64,000 nt of DNA from Streptomyces iakyrus (GTDB taxonomy: Bacteria > Actinomycetota > Actinomycetes > Streptomycetales > Streptomycetaceae), in assembly GCF_000717055.1 (NCBI RefSeq), contig NZ_JNXI01000003.1, forward strand, positions 434,001-498,000, read 5' to 3'. The notes under the pieces are model-generated. The model saw only the letters and a list, made by a program, of their open reading frames with translations, was not told where the DNA came from and made no database searches. The translations under genes and the position numbers were made by a program. Of this stretch, positions 1-9,197 are shown piece after piece (position 1 is the first letter of the stretch; each line of letters begins with the position of its first letter).

Positions 1-93
1 GCCCCGGAGACGCTCGCCGACACCGTCCTGACGGAGTTGCTGCCGCCGGGCGGCGCCACCGACGACACGGCGCTGATCATCGTGCGACTGTGA
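1..93 (+). CDS. C-terminal end of a SpoIIE/PP2C-type serine phosphatase (partial)
   Basis: Only the last 30 codons are inside the window; the gene begins upstream. The frame reads to a TGA at 91-93 and ends in a G-G-A-T-D-D-T-A-L-I-I-V-R-L type tail. In PP2C/SpoIIE phosphatases the DD pair near the C-terminus binds the catalytic metal, and the following hydrophobic strand closes the domain. In Streptomyces such domains usually act on anti-sigma-factor antagonists or sit behind GAF/PAS sensors, but the sensor part cannot be seen here. The convergent neighbour ends one base after this stop. The family call rests on a short tail only. Confidence 0.7.
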   Translation, partial: APETLADTVLTELLPPGGATDDTALIIVRL

Positions 94-94
94 C

Positions 95-550
95 CTACAG
101 GCGGGACTTGCCGTGGTCGAGCAGCCGGACGCGGTCGACGTTCTGCCGGTCCTCGGCGTCCGCGCTGGGCTCACCGGCGAACCACGCGTCGAGGATCTCC
201 GTCAGCAGGGGCTGCGACGTCAGCCGCAGGCTGAGCGCGAGCACGTTGGCGTCGTTCCAGCGGCGGGCCCCGTCGGCCGTGTAGGCGTCGGTGCACAGGG
301 CGGCCCGTACGCCGGGCACCTTGTTCGCCGCGATCGAGGCGCCCGTGCCGGTCCAGCAGCACACCACCGCCTGGTCCGCCGTACCCTCGGCGACCTCGCG
401 GGCCGCGGCCTCGGAGCACACCGCCCACTGCGGGTCGTCGCCCGGGCGCAGCGCGCCGTGCGGGCGCACGTCGTGCCCCCGCTCGCGCAGGGCGGCGACG
501 AGGGAGCGGGCGACGGGTTCGTCCATGTCCGAGGAAACAGCGATCCGCAT
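95..550 (-). CDS. RpiB/LacA/LacB-family protein with altered active site
   Basis: Protein of 151 residues with the Rossmann-like RpiB fold signature: an N-terminal MRIAVSSD strand, a central C-W-T-G-T-G-A-S-I-A-A-N-K segment aligning with the ICGTGxGxSIAANK core of ribose-5-phosphate isomerase B, and a WNDANVLAL segment. The core Cys is kept. The DH of the N-terminal strand is replaced (SDM), and the HND histidine that opens the sugar ring in RpiB is a Trp here. The protein may therefore act on another substrate or be non-catalytic. ATG 550 is preferred over an upstream in-frame start at 757 because family members begin at the first strand. It is transcribed alone, with a long upstream region holding a 17-bp palindrome. 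Confidence 0.8.
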   Translation of the reverse strand: MRIAVSSDMDEPVARSLVAALRERGHDVRPHGALRPGDDPQWAVCSEAAAREVAEGTADQAVVCCWTGTGASIAANKVPGVRAALCTDAYTADGARRWNDANVLALSLRLTSQPLLTEILDAWFAGEPSADAEDRQNVDRVRLLDHGKSRL

Positions 551-904
551 GTCTGGCAGGTTACTCGGCGGAGCGGCGAAGGCCACCGGCCCACAGCGGC
601 CGTCCGCCCGCAAGAGCCACCGCCCCGCCACGCACCCCCGGCTATCGCGCCAGGCCACCCGTTCGGCTTGCCCGTCGCCCGGGCTGCGCAGCACGCTGGT
701 CCCGCGGTTCTCCCCAGCCGCATGAGCACCATCGGAAGCACCCGCCTGACTGACCATCAGTCAAATGGCGAAGGATCTGTGCGGCCCGCCCGCACGAGGT
801 GCCCGGTGGCCGTGCCTGCACCTACACTGGCACCCCACGACATGCCGGTTGACCTGCTGGAACGCGGCGGTTGAGTCCACCGCGAGAGTCGAGGAGCGCC
901 CGCT
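551..904. other. Divergent intergenic region, no gene
   Basis: This 354-bp gap lies between the divergently oriented RpiB-like gene and the acyltransferase gene. No reading frame here has a convincing start or family signature. The only clear structure is the palindrome at 747-763. A weak -10-like TACACT lies near 830, pointing toward the acyltransferase. Confidence 0.6.
747..763. promoter_or_regulatory. 17-bp palindrome, possible TetR-type operator
   Basis: The sequence is TGACTGA-CCA-TCAGTCA, a perfect 7-bp inverted repeat around a 3-bp centre, located between divergent genes. Its length and symmetry fit TetR-family operators in Streptomyces. No regulator gene adjoins it, so the cognate protein would be encoded elsewhere. 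Its operator role is inferred. Confidence 0.5.
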
Positions 905-1624
905 TTGTTCTACTACCTGCTGAAATACGTGCTGCTGGGTCCGCTGCTGCGACTGGTCTTCCGGCCTCGAATAGAGGGTCTGGAGCACGTGCCCGCGGAG
1001 GGCGCCGCGATCATCGCCGGCAACCACCTGTCGTTCTCGGACCACTTTCTGATGCCCGCCATCCTCAAACGGCGCATCACCTTCCTCGCGAAGGCCGAGT
1101 ACTTCACGGGCCCCGGGGTCAAGGGCCGCCTGACGGCGTTCTTCTTCCGCAGCGCGGGGCAGATTCCGGTCGACCGCTCCGGCAAGGACGCGGGCCAGGC
1201 CGCCATCCGCGAGGGCCTCGGCGTGCTGAGCAAGGACGAGCTGCTCGGCATCTACCCCGAGGGCACCCGCTCGCACGACGGCCGGCTCTACAAGGGCAAG
1301 GTCGGAGTGGCGGTGATGGCCCTCAAGGCCGGCGTGCCGGTGATCCCCTGCGCGATGATCGGCACCTTCGAGGCCCAGCCGCCCGGCAAGGTCATCCCCA
1401 GCATCCACCCCGTCGTGATCCGCTTCGGCAAGCCCCTCGACTTCTCCCGCTACGAGGGCATGGAGAACGAGAAGGCCGTCCTGCGCGCCATCACCGACGA
1501 GATCATGTACGCGATCCTCTCGCTGTCCGAGCAGGAGTACGTCGACCGGTACGCGGCCGTGGTGAAGGCCGAGGAGGCCGCCGCCGCGAAGGAGCGCAAG
1601 TTCCGGCGCATGCACCTCAGTTGA
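905..1624 (+). CDS. 1-acyl-sn-glycerol-3-phosphate acyltransferase (PlsC family)
   Basis: This 239-residue membrane-associated protein would transfer an acyl chain to lysophosphatidic acid or a related acceptor in phospholipid synthesis. It shows the family's NHxxxxD catalytic motif (NHLSFSD, His41 and Asp46) after a hydrophobic N-terminus (residues 1-18). It also has the EGTRS acceptor-binding motif near residue 118 and a third conserved block, GVPVIPCAMIG. The C-terminus is Glu/Ala/Lys-rich and charged. The TTG start at 905 is chosen because a GAGGAG Shine-Dalgarno sequence lies just upstream and homologues begin with MFYxLLK. Streptomyces carry several PlsC paralogues, so the exact substrate cannot be assigned. 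Confidence 0.9.
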   Translation: MFYYLLKYVLLGPLLRLVFRPRIEGLEHVPAEGAAIIAGNHLSFSDHFLMPAILKRRITFLAKAEYFTGPGVKGRLTAFFFRSAGQIPVDRSGKDAGQAAIREGLGVLSKDELLGIYPEGTRSHDGRLYKGKVGVAVMALKAGVPVIPCAMIGTFEAQPPGKVIPSIHPVVIRFGKPLDFSRYEGMENEKAVLRAITDEIMYAILSLSEQEYVDRYAAVVKAEEAAAAKERKFRRMHLS

Positions 1625-1683
1625 GTTCTGCTGTCGGCAGAGGCCGGTTCCCCGGCCGCCCTGCGGCGATCTACGGTCGCGGC

Positions 1684-2715
1684 ATGGGACGTGCAGTGGT
1701 GATCGGGGCCGGCGGTCAGATCGGGAGGCCGGCGGTGCAGGCGCTGGCGCGGGACGGCTGGGAGGTGACGGCCGTGTCACGCGGCGGCGGCCGGGACGAG
1801 GACTGGCCCGGTGAGGTGCGGACGCGGCGGCTGGACCGCGAGGACGACGCGGCGCTCGGCGCGCTGATCGGCGACGGCTGCGACCTCGTGGTCGACCTGG
1901 TCGCCTACGGGGCCCGGCACGCACGGCAGTTGACGGGCCTGGCCGGCCGGATCGGCGCGGCCGTGGTGGTGTCGAGCGTGTCGGTGTACGAGGACGGCGA
2001 GGGCCGCGGCTTCGACACCATGGGCGAGCCGGACGGCCTCCCGAGGTACCCGGTGCCGATCGGGGAGGACCAGGTGACGGCCCCGCCGGGGGACACCTCG
2101 TACAGCACCGGCAAGGTCGCCCTGGAGCGTGAACTCCTGACGGCGGCAGACCGGTTGCCCGTCACCGTGCTGCGCCCGGGCGCGATCCACGGACCGTACA
2201 GCCCGCTCCCCCGCGAGCTGTACTTCGTCAAGCGCAACCTCGACGGCCGGCGAAGGCGAGTGCTCGCCTTCCGGGGTGAGAGCCTCTTCCACACGTCGGC
2301 GGCACGCAACATCGCCGAACTGATCCGGCTGGCCGCGGCCCGGCCGGGCTCCCGGGTGCTCAACGCCTGCGATCCGCTGCCACCGGCCGTGTCGGAGATC
2401 GGGGCCGCCGTGGACGCGGTCATGGGGGTGGCGACGGAGACCGTTCTGCTGGACGGGCCGGCGCAGGGGTCCGTGGGCAGTTCCCCTTGGTCGGTGGAGC
2501 TGCCGGTGGTGTGCGACATGTCGGCCGCGGAGCGGGAGCTGGGGTACCGGCCGGTCGTGTCCTACCCGGAGAGCCTGCCCGGGACGGTCGAGTGGCTCGT
2601 CCGCCGGTTGTCCGGGCAGGACTGGCGGGAGGCGTTCCCCACCCTCGCCCGCACCTACCCGGACCTCTTCGACTACGCAGCGGAGGACGCCTGGTTCGCG
2701 GCCGGGCAGGCATGA
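1684..2715 (+). CDS. NAD(P)-dependent epimerase/dehydratase (extended SDR)
   Basis: The protein has 343 residues. The N-terminal dinucleotide-binding motif GAGGQIG (residues 8-14) follows a hydrophobic strand, and a Tyr-x-x-x-Lys active-site motif occurs in D-T-S-Y-S-T-G-K, preceded by the VVSSVSVYED serine strand. This is the layout of sugar-nucleotide-type SDR enzymes. The C-terminal part (LRPGAIHGPYS onward) is the substrate-binding region. The ATG at 1684 opens directly with the Rossmann strand; a longer frame extends upstream through the acyltransferase gene in another phase and is not coding. The substrate is unknown, and no neighbouring sugar-nucleotide pathway helps. Confidence 0.85.
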   Translation: MGRAVVIGAGGQIGRPAVQALARDGWEVTAVSRGGGRDEDWPGEVRTRRLDREDDAALGALIGDGCDLVVDLVAYGARHARQLTGLAGRIGAAVVVSSVSVYEDGEGRGFDTMGEPDGLPRYPVPIGEDQVTAPPGDTSYSTGKVALERELLTAADRLPVTVLRPGAIHGPYSPLPRELYFVKRNLDGRRRRVLAFRGESLFHTSAARNIAELIRLAAARPGSRVLNACDPLPPAVSEIGAAVDAVMGVATETVLLDGPAQGSVGSSPWSVELPVVCDMSAAERELGYRPVVSYPESLPGTVEWLVRRLSGQDWREAFPTLARTYPDLFDYAAEDAWFAAGQA

Positions 2716-2719
2716 GCAA

Positions 2720-2745
2720 GGGGCGGCCGGTGTCACGGCCGCCCC
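2720..2745. terminator. Bidirectional hairpin between convergent genes
   Basis: A perfect 10-bp stem (GGGGCGGCCG / CGGCCGCCCC) with a 6-nt loop sits immediately after the epimerase stop and before the stop of the convergent hydrolase. There is no U-tract, as is usual for Streptomyces terminators. Confidence 0.75.
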
Positions 2746-2765
2746 TCGTCACCGTCGGACGACGG

Positions 2766-4367
2766 CTAAGGCTTCGGCGTGGCGTGCGGCGCGCACGTCA
2801 CGTCGGCGGCGTCCAGCTTGCCGGTGAGCAGGTAGCTGTCCACCCGGGGGTTGATGCACGGGTTGACCAGGCTCGTCACACCGTGGGAGCCCGCGTCCTT
2901 CTCCGTGATCAGGCGGGAGCCCTTGAACCGCTTGTGCAGCTCCACGGCGCCCTCGTACGGGGTGGCCGCGTCCCGCTCGGACTGGACGATGAGCACACCG
3001 GGCAGGCCCTTGCCGGTCTTGACGTTCACCGGTGTCTGCTGTTTGGCCGGCCAGGTGGCGCACGGCAGGTTCATCCAGGCGTTGGCCCAGGTCATGAACG
3101 GGTGATCCTGGTGGAGCCGGGTGTTGTCGCGGTCCCACCGCTGCCAGCTGGTGGGCCACTTGGCGTCGGCGCACTCCACGGCCGTGTAGACGGCGTTGCC
3201 GTTCTCCGAGGCGGCGTTGCCCGCCGTGTCGGACAGGTCGGGAGCGGCGGCGTCGACGAGTGCCTGGGTGTCGCCGGCGACGTACTTGCTGAAGACCGAC
3301 GCGGCCGGCGCCCAGGCGGAGTCGTAGTACGGGGCGCTCTGGAAGAAGGAGATGAGCTCGGCCGGGCCGACGATCCCGCCGAGCGGGCTCTTCTTGGCGG
3401 TGGCGCGCAGCTGCAGCCACTGCTGCTGGACCTCGGCGCGGGTGTCGCCCAGGTGGTAGGTCGCGTCGTTCTTCGCGACCCAGTCCTGCCAGTCCTTCCA
3501 ACGGCCCTCGAAGGCGACGTCCTGATCCAGGTTGGCCTGGTACCAGATCTTCTCGCGGGAGGGGTTGACGACGCTGTCGAGGACCATGCGGCGCACGTGG
3601 CCCGGGAAGAGCGTGCCGTAGACGGCGCCCAGGTAGGTGCCGTAGGAGACGCCGAGGAAGTTGAGCTTCTTCTCGCCGAGCGCGGCGCGGATGACGTCGA
3701 GATCGCGCGCGGTGTTCGGCGTGGTCATGTGCGGCAGCATCCAGCCGCTGCGCTCCTGGCAGCCCTCGGCGTACTCGCGGGCCAGCTTGCGCTGGGCGAG
3801 CTTGTCCGCCTCCGAGTCGGGCACCGGGTCCATCTTGGGTGCCTTGACGAACTCCTGCGGGTCCACACAGGAGATGGGCGTCGACTTGCCGACGCCGCGC
3901 GGGTCGAAGCCCACGAAGTCGTAGGCCTTGGCCGCGTTGGCCCAGACGGCGTTCTTGTTGGTGACCCGGGCCGGGAAACGCAGTCCGGAGCCGCCGGGGC
4001 CGCCGGGGTTGTAGATGAGCGCGCCCTGCCGCTCGGCCTTGGTGCCCGTGTTGCCGATGCGGTCGACGGCGAGCTTGATCTGCTTGCCGTAGGGCTTGGC
4101 GTAGTCGAGCGGCACGGTGACGTATCCGCACTGGATCGGCTTGGCCAGATTCCAGTCGGCGGGGCAGTCCTGCCAGTCGATGCCGGCCTTCGCGGCCCGG
4201 GCTGCGGCGATCGCGGTGCCTCGGGCCTCCCGGTCCTGGCCGTGGCCACCGCTCGCGTTCGCGTTCGCCGTGGGCGCCGCGACGGCACCGGCTATCAGCG
4301 TGGCCGTGACGAGCGCGCCGGCCGAACCGAGCGCCGCCACCCGCCTCTTCGGTCTCGAACCCCTCAA
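2766..4367 (-). CDS. Secreted alpha/beta hydrolase, tripeptidyl aminopeptidase type
   Basis: This 533-residue protein has a signal peptide: MRGSRPKRR, then a hydrophobic stretch A-L-G-S-A-G-A-L-V-T-A-T-L and small residues before about residue 38. The mature enzyme matches Streptomyces secreted tripeptidyl aminopeptidases of the alpha/beta-hydrolase family (MEROPS S33-like). It has an oxyanion region YNPGGPGGSG, the nucleophile elbow G-V-S-Y-G (near residue 240), the acid in QSERDAATP, and the histidine in DAGSHGVTS. A C-terminal cysteine-containing extension is typical. It would release N-terminal tripeptides from extracellular peptides. It is monocistronic, and the 130-bp gap before the gene carries a weak promoter-like region. 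Assignment to the TAP/SlpD/SlpE group is confident; the precise specificity is not. Confidence 0.9.
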   Translation of the reverse strand: MRGSRPKRRVAALGSAGALVTATLIAGAVAAPTANANASGGHGQDREARGTAIAAARAAKAGIDWQDCPADWNLAKPIQCGYVTVPLDYAKPYGKQIKLAVDRIGNTGTKAERQGALIYNPGGPGGSGLRFPARVTNKNAVWANAAKAYDFVGFDPRGVGKSTPISCVDPQEFVKAPKMDPVPDSEADKLAQRKLAREYAEGCQERSGWMLPHMTTPNTARDLDVIRAALGEKKLNFLGVSYGTYLGAVYGTLFPGHVRRMVLDSVVNPSREKIWYQANLDQDVAFEGRWKDWQDWVAKNDATYHLGDTRAEVQQQWLQLRATAKKSPLGGIVGPAELISFFQSAPYYDSAWAPAASVFSKYVAGDTQALVDAAAPDLSDTAGNAASENGNAVYTAVECADAKWPTSWQRWDRDNTRLHQDHPFMTWANAWMNLPCATWPAKQQTPVNVKTGKGLPGVLIVQSERDAATPYEGAVELHKRFKGSRLITEKDAGSHGVTSLVNPCINPRVDSYLLTGKLDAADVTCAPHATPKP

Positions 4368-4497
4368 GGGGGACCTCCCCGTACCTCGTTGCGATCAGTA
4401 CGGGGGATCCTCCCGTTTGTGAGGTCCCTGACAACAGAGGCGGACGTCCTTCTTTGCCAATCCGATAAACGGAGAGCTGGTTCTGCTCTACGGACGT

Positions 4498-5271
4498 CTA
4501 CGTCCGCGGGAGTGACGCGAGGGCCTCGTCGAGCAGCCGCCGCAGGCCGAGGGCGTCCGGCGCCACCGCCGTCACCAGCGCGGCGGGCCCGGCGAGCGGC
4601 ACCACCGAGGCCCCCTCCCCCAGGACCCCGGCGGTTACCGGCGCGGCGGCGAACTCCGGCCGTACGACGATGAGTTGACCGACCGCCCGGCGCCCCGCCA
4701 GCACGGCGGGCCCGTCCCAGCCGCCCGGGGCGCCGGGCCCGCAGGCCAGTTCCTGGTCGAGTACGGCCTGCCCGGCCACCCGCACGCTCAGACGGCTCGT
4801 GAGCCGCCCGGGTTCCTCACCCACGCGTCCGAGTATCTGCTCCTCGCGCAGCACCAGCCGGGCGGTCGCGGCGAGCTCGACCCGTGTGGCGACATGCAGG
4901 TCACTGCCCTGGGCGGAGATCAACTGTTCGGGCAGCCAGTGTAGTTCAGCACCGTCGGCGACTTCGAGCCGGACGTCGTAGCGGGCGTCGCCCTTGGCCT
5001 GCCCGGGCAGCGCGATGGTGGCGGCGGCGGATCCGACGGACAGGCACGCTCCCTCCTCCACCCGTGCCTCCACGGTGAAGTGGTCACCGCCGAGCGGTCC
5101 GCTCATCGCCCCGACCAGCATGACCCGCGTCTCGGAGCCGGTGGCCCGGGTGCGCCGCAGCGCCAGGGGCCCGTCGCTCTCCAGCACGGGCAGCGAGGTC
5201 CCGCCGCGCCCGTCGGCACGGGCGACGATCCGCGCCACGGACCGCACGCCGGCCCCGGAACGCACGCTCAC
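4498..5271 (-). CDS. ureD: Urease accessory protein UreD
   Basis: This 257-residue scaffold protein binds apo-urease and, with UreF and UreG, delivers nickel to the active site. The sequence shows the UreD core: P-L-A-L-R-R-T, the [16 protein letters not shown] block, [14 protein letters not shown] and [15 protein letters not shown]. Start GTG 5271 overlaps the ureG stop as GTGA, which fits translational coupling; an in-frame extension to 5304 lies inside ureG. It is the last gene of the operon. It is shorter than some UreD proteins but typical of Streptomyces. Confidence 0.93.
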   Translation of the reverse strand: MSVRSGAGVRSVARIVARADGRGGTSLPVLESDGPLALRRTRATGSETRVMLVGAMSGPLGGDHFTVEARVEEGACLSVGSAAATIALPGQAKGDARYDVRLEVADGAELHWLPEQLISAQGSDLHVATRVELAATARLVLREEQILGRVGEEPGRLTSRLSVRVAGQAVLDQELACGPGAPGGWDGPAVLAGRRAVGQLIVVRPEFAAAPVTAGVLGEGASVVPLAGPAALVTAVAPDALGLRRLLDEALASLPRT

Positions 5272-5945
5272 GCGGTCCACGCGGCGAGCTGCGCACGCAC
5301 CCACGCGGCGACGTCCGCCACTCCGGCCTCGCTCCGCAACGACTGGAAGACGACCGGCAGTTCGGCGCGCTGCGCCTTGGCGTCGGCGGCCATCCGGGCG
5401 AGATCGGAGCCGACGTACGGGGCGAGGTCGGTCTTGTTGACGACGAGCAGGTCGGCGGTGGTCACGCCGGGGCCGCCCTTGCGCGGGATGTCGTCGCCCC
5501 CGGCCACGTCGATCACGAAGATCTGCGCGTCGACGAGCCCCTTGGAGAAGGTGGCGGTGAGGTTGTCCCCGCCGGACTCCACGAGCACCAGGTCCAGCGG
5601 CCCGGCCGCGTCCTCCAGGTCCTCCACCGCTTCCAGGTTCGCGGAGATGTCGTCCCTGATCGCGGTGTGCGGGCAGGCGCCCGTCTCCACGGCGGTGATC
5701 CGCTCGGGCGGCAGCACGGCCTCGCGGAGCAGGAACTCGGCGTCCTCCCGGGTGTAGATGTCGTTGGTGACGACGGCGAGCGCCAGTTCGTCCCGCAGCG
5801 CCCGGCAGAGCGCGGCGACGGTGGCGGTCTTCCCGGAGCCCACGGGGCCGCCGAGCCCGATGCGGAGCGCTCTGCGGGTGCCGTCGGGGCGGTGGGCGTC
5901 CGCGCTGAGGGCGGTGGGGCCGTGGTTGGTGTGGTCGAGGTGCAT
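5268..5945 (-). CDS. ureG: Urease accessory GTPase UreG
   Basis: This 225-residue SIMIBI-class GTPase couples GTP hydrolysis to nickel insertion. The P-loop GPVGSGKT is at residues 33-40; the nickel-binding Cys-Pro-His motif lies in E-T-G-A-C-P-H-T; the downstream ESGGDNL and NKTDLAP (guanine specificity) motifs are intact. The short N-terminus has scattered histidines (2, 5, 8, 18), which could serve as weak metal ligands; no ureE gene is present in this window. Start ATG 5945 has an AAGGAG Shine-Dalgarno 6 nt upstream. The frame continues to 6104, but that part is the dispersed repeat. A 112-bp gap separates it from ureF, unlike the tight spacing elsewhere in the operon. Confidence 0.97.
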   Translation of the reverse strand: MHLDHTNHGPTALSADAHRPDGTRRALRIGLGGPVGSGKTATVAALCRALRDELALAVVTNDIYTREDAEFLLREAVLPPERITAVETGACPHTAIRDDISANLEAVEDLEDAAGPLDLVLVESGGDNLTATFSKGLVDAQIFVIDVAGGDDIPRKGGPGVTTADLLVVNKTDLAPYVGSDLARMAADAKAQRAELPVVFQSLRSEAGVADVAAWVRAQLAAWTA

Positions 5946-5978
5946 GTGCGGCTCCTTGGGGGTGGGGGGCGCTGGTGT

Positions 5979-6033
5979 GAGTGCGGGTGGGTGGGGGCTG
6001 GTCGCGCAGTTCCCCGCGCCCCTGAGGGGGTTG
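5979..6033. repeat. Dispersed Streptomyces repeat, copy 1 (between ureF and ureG)
   Basis: This copy shares 10 nt (GAGTGCGGGT) and, after an 11-nt variable spacer, 24 nt (6000-6023, core TCGCGCAGTTCCCCGCGCCC) with the copy at 47221-47275. The spacing is identical in both. A CCCC-TGA-GGGG hairpin follows. From memory, close relatives of this element occur at many intergenic sites in Streptomyces genomes. Here it sits inside the urease operon, where it could act as an attenuating or mRNA-stabilising hairpin. Confidence 0.8.
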
Positions 6034-6057
6034 GTCTGCACGGCGTTCGGAGGGCGG

Positions 6058-6732
6058 CTATGAGGCGAACAGCCGTACAGGCCACCCCGCGTGCGCCTCC
6101 GCACCGATCTCCAGCAACGGTGCCGATCCCGCCGGCAGGGCGTCGACCCCCTCGTCGACCACCTGCCGGGCCGCCTCCACCGCCCGGTCCGCGACGCGGT
6201 CCAGCTCCGGGGCCAGCCTGGCCAGCGCCCGTGTCGCGTCGAAGGGGTCCAGACTGAGCAACCGCACGGTCGCCGACGCGGGCCCGCTCACGCTCTCGTA
6301 CGCCACGCAGTACGCCGCGTCCACCGGCCCAAGACCCGCCGCCCGGGCCGCCAGCCCCAGCACCACCGGCTGGTGTGCGCCCTTGGGGAACTCCCGCCCG
6401 AGCGCGTCCAGTTCGGCGGAGGGCCAGGTGGCCCGCGCGGCGCGCAGCAGCTGACGTCCCAGTTTCCGGGCGGCGACCCGCAGTGCGGGCGACGGGGTTC
6501 GCGCGTCCGCGGCGCGGTCCAGCGCGACGGGATCGATCCCGAGCGCCGCGGCGGCGGACAGTCCCGCCGCCGTCAGCCCCGCCGTGTGCAACCGCCCCCG
6601 GCAGAATTCCTCCAGGCTGGCCGCCCCACTGATCCGTCCGGCCTTGACCGCCGCCTCGGCCCCGCCGGAGTGCGCGTGCCCTCCGGCGGGGAACCGGCCG
6701 TCGGCCAGGACGAGAAGCGCTGCACGCGACAT
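6058..6732 (-). CDS. ureF: Urease accessory protein UreF
   Basis: This 224-residue all-helical protein bridges UreD-urease and UreG. It begins with [24 protein letters not shown], the conserved UreF opening (D-x-x-F-P-x-G-x-x-x-H-S-x-G). It also contains [15 protein letters not shown] and a C-terminal [13 protein letters not shown] end. It lies 10 bp downstream of ureC in the same operon. Its length matches actinobacterial UreF, and I see no defect. Confidence 0.95.
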   Translation of the reverse strand: MSRAALLVLADGRFPAGGHAHSGGAEAAVKAGRISGAASLEEFCRGRLHTAGLTAAGLSAAAALGIDPVALDRAADARTPSPALRVAARKLGRQLLRAARATWPSAELDALGREFPKGAHQPVVLGLAARAAGLGPVDAAYCVAYESVSGPASATVRLLSLDPFDATRALARLAPELDRVADRAVEAARQVVDEGVDALPAGSAPLLEIGAEAHAGWPVRLFAS

Positions 6733-6742
6733 CAGACCACCC

Positions 6743-8464
6743 TCAGAACAGGAAGTACCGCTGGGCCATGGGGAGTTCGGCGGCCGGCTCCGCCTCGACC
6801 AGCTCCCCGTCGATGTGCACGGCGAAGCTGTCGGGGTCGACCCGCACGTCGGGCCGTGCGTCGTTCTCCCGCATGTCGGCCTTGGTCACGCCGCGCGTCG
6901 ACTCGATCGCCACGAACCGCTTCCCGAGCCCCAGCCGCTCCGGCAGCCCGTGCTCGACGGCCAGTGCGGCGACGAAGTTGAGGGAGTTGGAAGCCGGCGC
7001 CCGCCCGATCGCCCCGTACATCGGGCGCGGGAGGATCGGCTGCGGTGTGGGGATCGAGGCGTTCGCGTCGCCCATCTGCGCGTAGGCGATCTGCCCGCCC
7101 TTGATGACGAGCTGCGGCTTGACGCCGAAGAACGCCGGTTCCCACAGGACCAGGTCGGCCAGCTTGCCGCTCTCGACGGATCCGATCTCGCGGGCCAGGC
7201 CCTGGGCGAGCGCGGGGTTGATCGTGTACTTGGCGACGTAGCGACGCACCCGGCGGTTGTCGGCGCGTCCGTCGCCGGGCAGCGCGCCCCGCCGTCGCTT
7301 CATCACGTGCGCGGTCTGCCAGGTGCGCATGACGACCTCGCCGACACGCCCCATGGCCTGGGAGTCGGAGGAGATGATCGAGATCGCGCCCAGGTCGTGC
7401 AGGACGTCCTCCGCGCCGATCGTGGAGGGGCGGATCCGGGATTCGGCGAAGGCCAGGTCCTCCGGCACCGCCGGGTTGAGGTGGTGGCACACCATCAGCA
7501 TGTCGAGGTGCTCCTCGGCGGTGTTGACGGTGAACGGCCTGGTCGGGTTGGTGGAGCTGGGCAGCACGTACGACTCGGAGACCACGGTCATGATGTCCGG
7601 CGCGTGCCCGCCGCCCGCACCCTCGGTGTGGTACGCGTGGATGCCCCGCCCGGCGATGGCGGCGAGTGTGTCGCCCACGAAACCGGCCTCGTTGAGGGTG
7701 TCGGTGTGGATGGCGACCTGGATGCCGGTCCGCTCGGCGACGGTCAGCGAGGCGTCGATGACGGCCGGCGTCGACCCCCAGTCCTCGTGCAGCTTCAGGC
7801 CGAGGGCACCGCCGCGGATCTGGGACAGCATCGCCTCGTGGGAGACGGTGTTGCCCTTGCCGAGCAGGCCGATGTTGAGGGGGTGGGCCTCCATCGCCTC
7901 CAGCATGCGCGCGAGGTGCCAGGGGCCGGGGGTCACGGTGGTGGCCTTGGAGCCTTCGGCGGGGCCCGTGCCGCCGCCGACGAGGGTCGTGATGCCGGAG
8001 GACAGCGCCTCGTCGGCGATCTGCGGGCAGATGAAGTGGACGTGCGCGTCGATCGCTCCGGCCGTGAGGATCCGCCCGTTGCCGGCGATGATCTCGGTCT
8101 CGGGGCCGATGACCAGGTCCGGGTGGACGCCGTCCATGGTGTCGGGGTTGCCTGCCTTGCCGATGCCGGTGATCCGGCCGTCGCGGATGCCGACGTCGGC
8201 CTTGACGATTCCCCAGTGGTCGATGATCACCGCGCCGGTGATGACGGTGTCGGGGGTGCCGTCCGCCCGTGTGGCACGGGCCTGGCCCATCGACTCGCGG
8301 ATGACCTTGCCGCCGCCGAACACGGCCTCGTCACCGGCGCGTCCCGGGCCGCCGGAACGGTCATCCTCGATCTCGACCAGCAGGTCGGTGTCGGCGAGGC
8401 GGATCCGGTCGCCGGTGGTCGGGCCGAACAGGTCGGCGTAGGCGGCACGCGAGATCTCAGGCAT
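6743..8464 (-). CDS. ureC: Urease alpha subunit (catalytic, nickel-binding)
   Basis: This 573-residue catalytic subunit hydrolyses urea to ammonia and carbamate in the cytoplasm. The dinuclear nickel site is intact: D-A-H-V-H-F, the lysine of GLKLHEDWG (carbamylated in known ureases), [19 protein letters not shown] and the final Asp in [13 protein letters not shown]. The flap cysteine-histidine pair is in M-V-C-H-H-L. The ATG at 8464 has GGAGG 8 nt upstream and overlaps the ureB stop, so it is preferred over GTG 8473. The protein ends in the standard R-Y-F-L-F. It should form the (UreABC)3 complex. Confidence 0.98.
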   Translation of the reverse strand: MPEISRAAYADLFGPTTGDRIRLADTDLLVEIEDDRSGGPGRAGDEAVFGGGKVIRESMGQARATRADGTPDTVITGAVIIDHWGIVKADVGIRDGRITGIGKAGNPDTMDGVHPDLVIGPETEIIAGNGRILTAGAIDAHVHFICPQIADEALSSGITTLVGGGTGPAEGSKATTVTPGPWHLARMLEAMEAHPLNIGLLGKGNTVSHEAMLSQIRGGALGLKLHEDWGSTPAVIDASLTVAERTGIQVAIHTDTLNEAGFVGDTLAAIAGRGIHAYHTEGAGGGHAPDIMTVVSESYVLPSSTNPTRPFTVNTAEEHLDMLMVCHHLNPAVPEDLAFAESRIRPSTIGAEDVLHDLGAISIISSDSQAMGRVGEVVMRTWQTAHVMKRRRGALPGDGRADNRRVRRYVAKYTINPALAQGLAREIGSVESGKLADLVLWEPAFFGVKPQLVIKGGQIAYAQMGDANASIPTPQPILPRPMYGAIGRAPASNSLNFVAALAVEHGLPERLGLGKRFVAIESTRGVTKADMRENDARPDVRVDPDSFAVHIDGELVEAEPAAELPMAQRYFLF

Positions 8465-8768
8465 CGAGGGCACCTCCGGTCTCCCCGCGCAGACCGGGCA
8501 CCACGCGGGCGCCCGCCAGCGGAACGAGTTCGACCTCGACGGGGATCCCGGGCTCGAAGCGCACGGCCGTGCCGGCGGCGACGTTCAGCCGCCTGCCGTG
8601 CGCGGCGGCACGGTCGAACTCCAGGCCGGGGTTGGCCTCGGCGAAGTGGTAGTGGGAGCCGACCTGCACGGGCCGGTCGGCTGCGTTGAGGACGGTGATC
8701 CGGACGGCGTCGCGGCCCTCGTTGTAGGCAATCGGCCCGTCGGCGAACAGGATCTCTCCGGGAATCAC
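8457..8768 (-). CDS. ureB: Urease beta subunit
   Basis: This 103-residue structural subunit of the urease trimer opens with [13 protein letters not shown], the standard UreB start, and contains [18 protein letters not shown] and the [14 protein letters not shown] block. GTG 8768 has a GGGGAGG Shine-Dalgarno 6 nt upstream and gives the usual UreB length. An ATG at 8798 would overlap ureA by 17 nt and add ten unusual residues. Its end overlaps the ureC start, which indicates translational coupling. Confidence 0.95.
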   Translation of the reverse strand: MIPGEILFADGPIAYNEGRDAVRITVLNAADRPVQVGSHYHFAEANPGLEFDRAAAHGRRLNVAAGTAVRFEPGIPVEVELVPLAGARVVPGLRGETGGALDA

Positions 8769-8781
8769 GGCGGCCTCCCCG

Positions 8782-9084
<303 letters not shown>

Positions 9085-9197
9085 GTCCCACCTCACAGTC
9101 CTCGCTCCGGGCCGTGCGGGGCCCGGCTGCCGCGGCCACGGGGCAAAGTGCCAGGTGGCGTGGAGCGGCAGGCTAGTTGGACCGCGTTTCGGGCACG

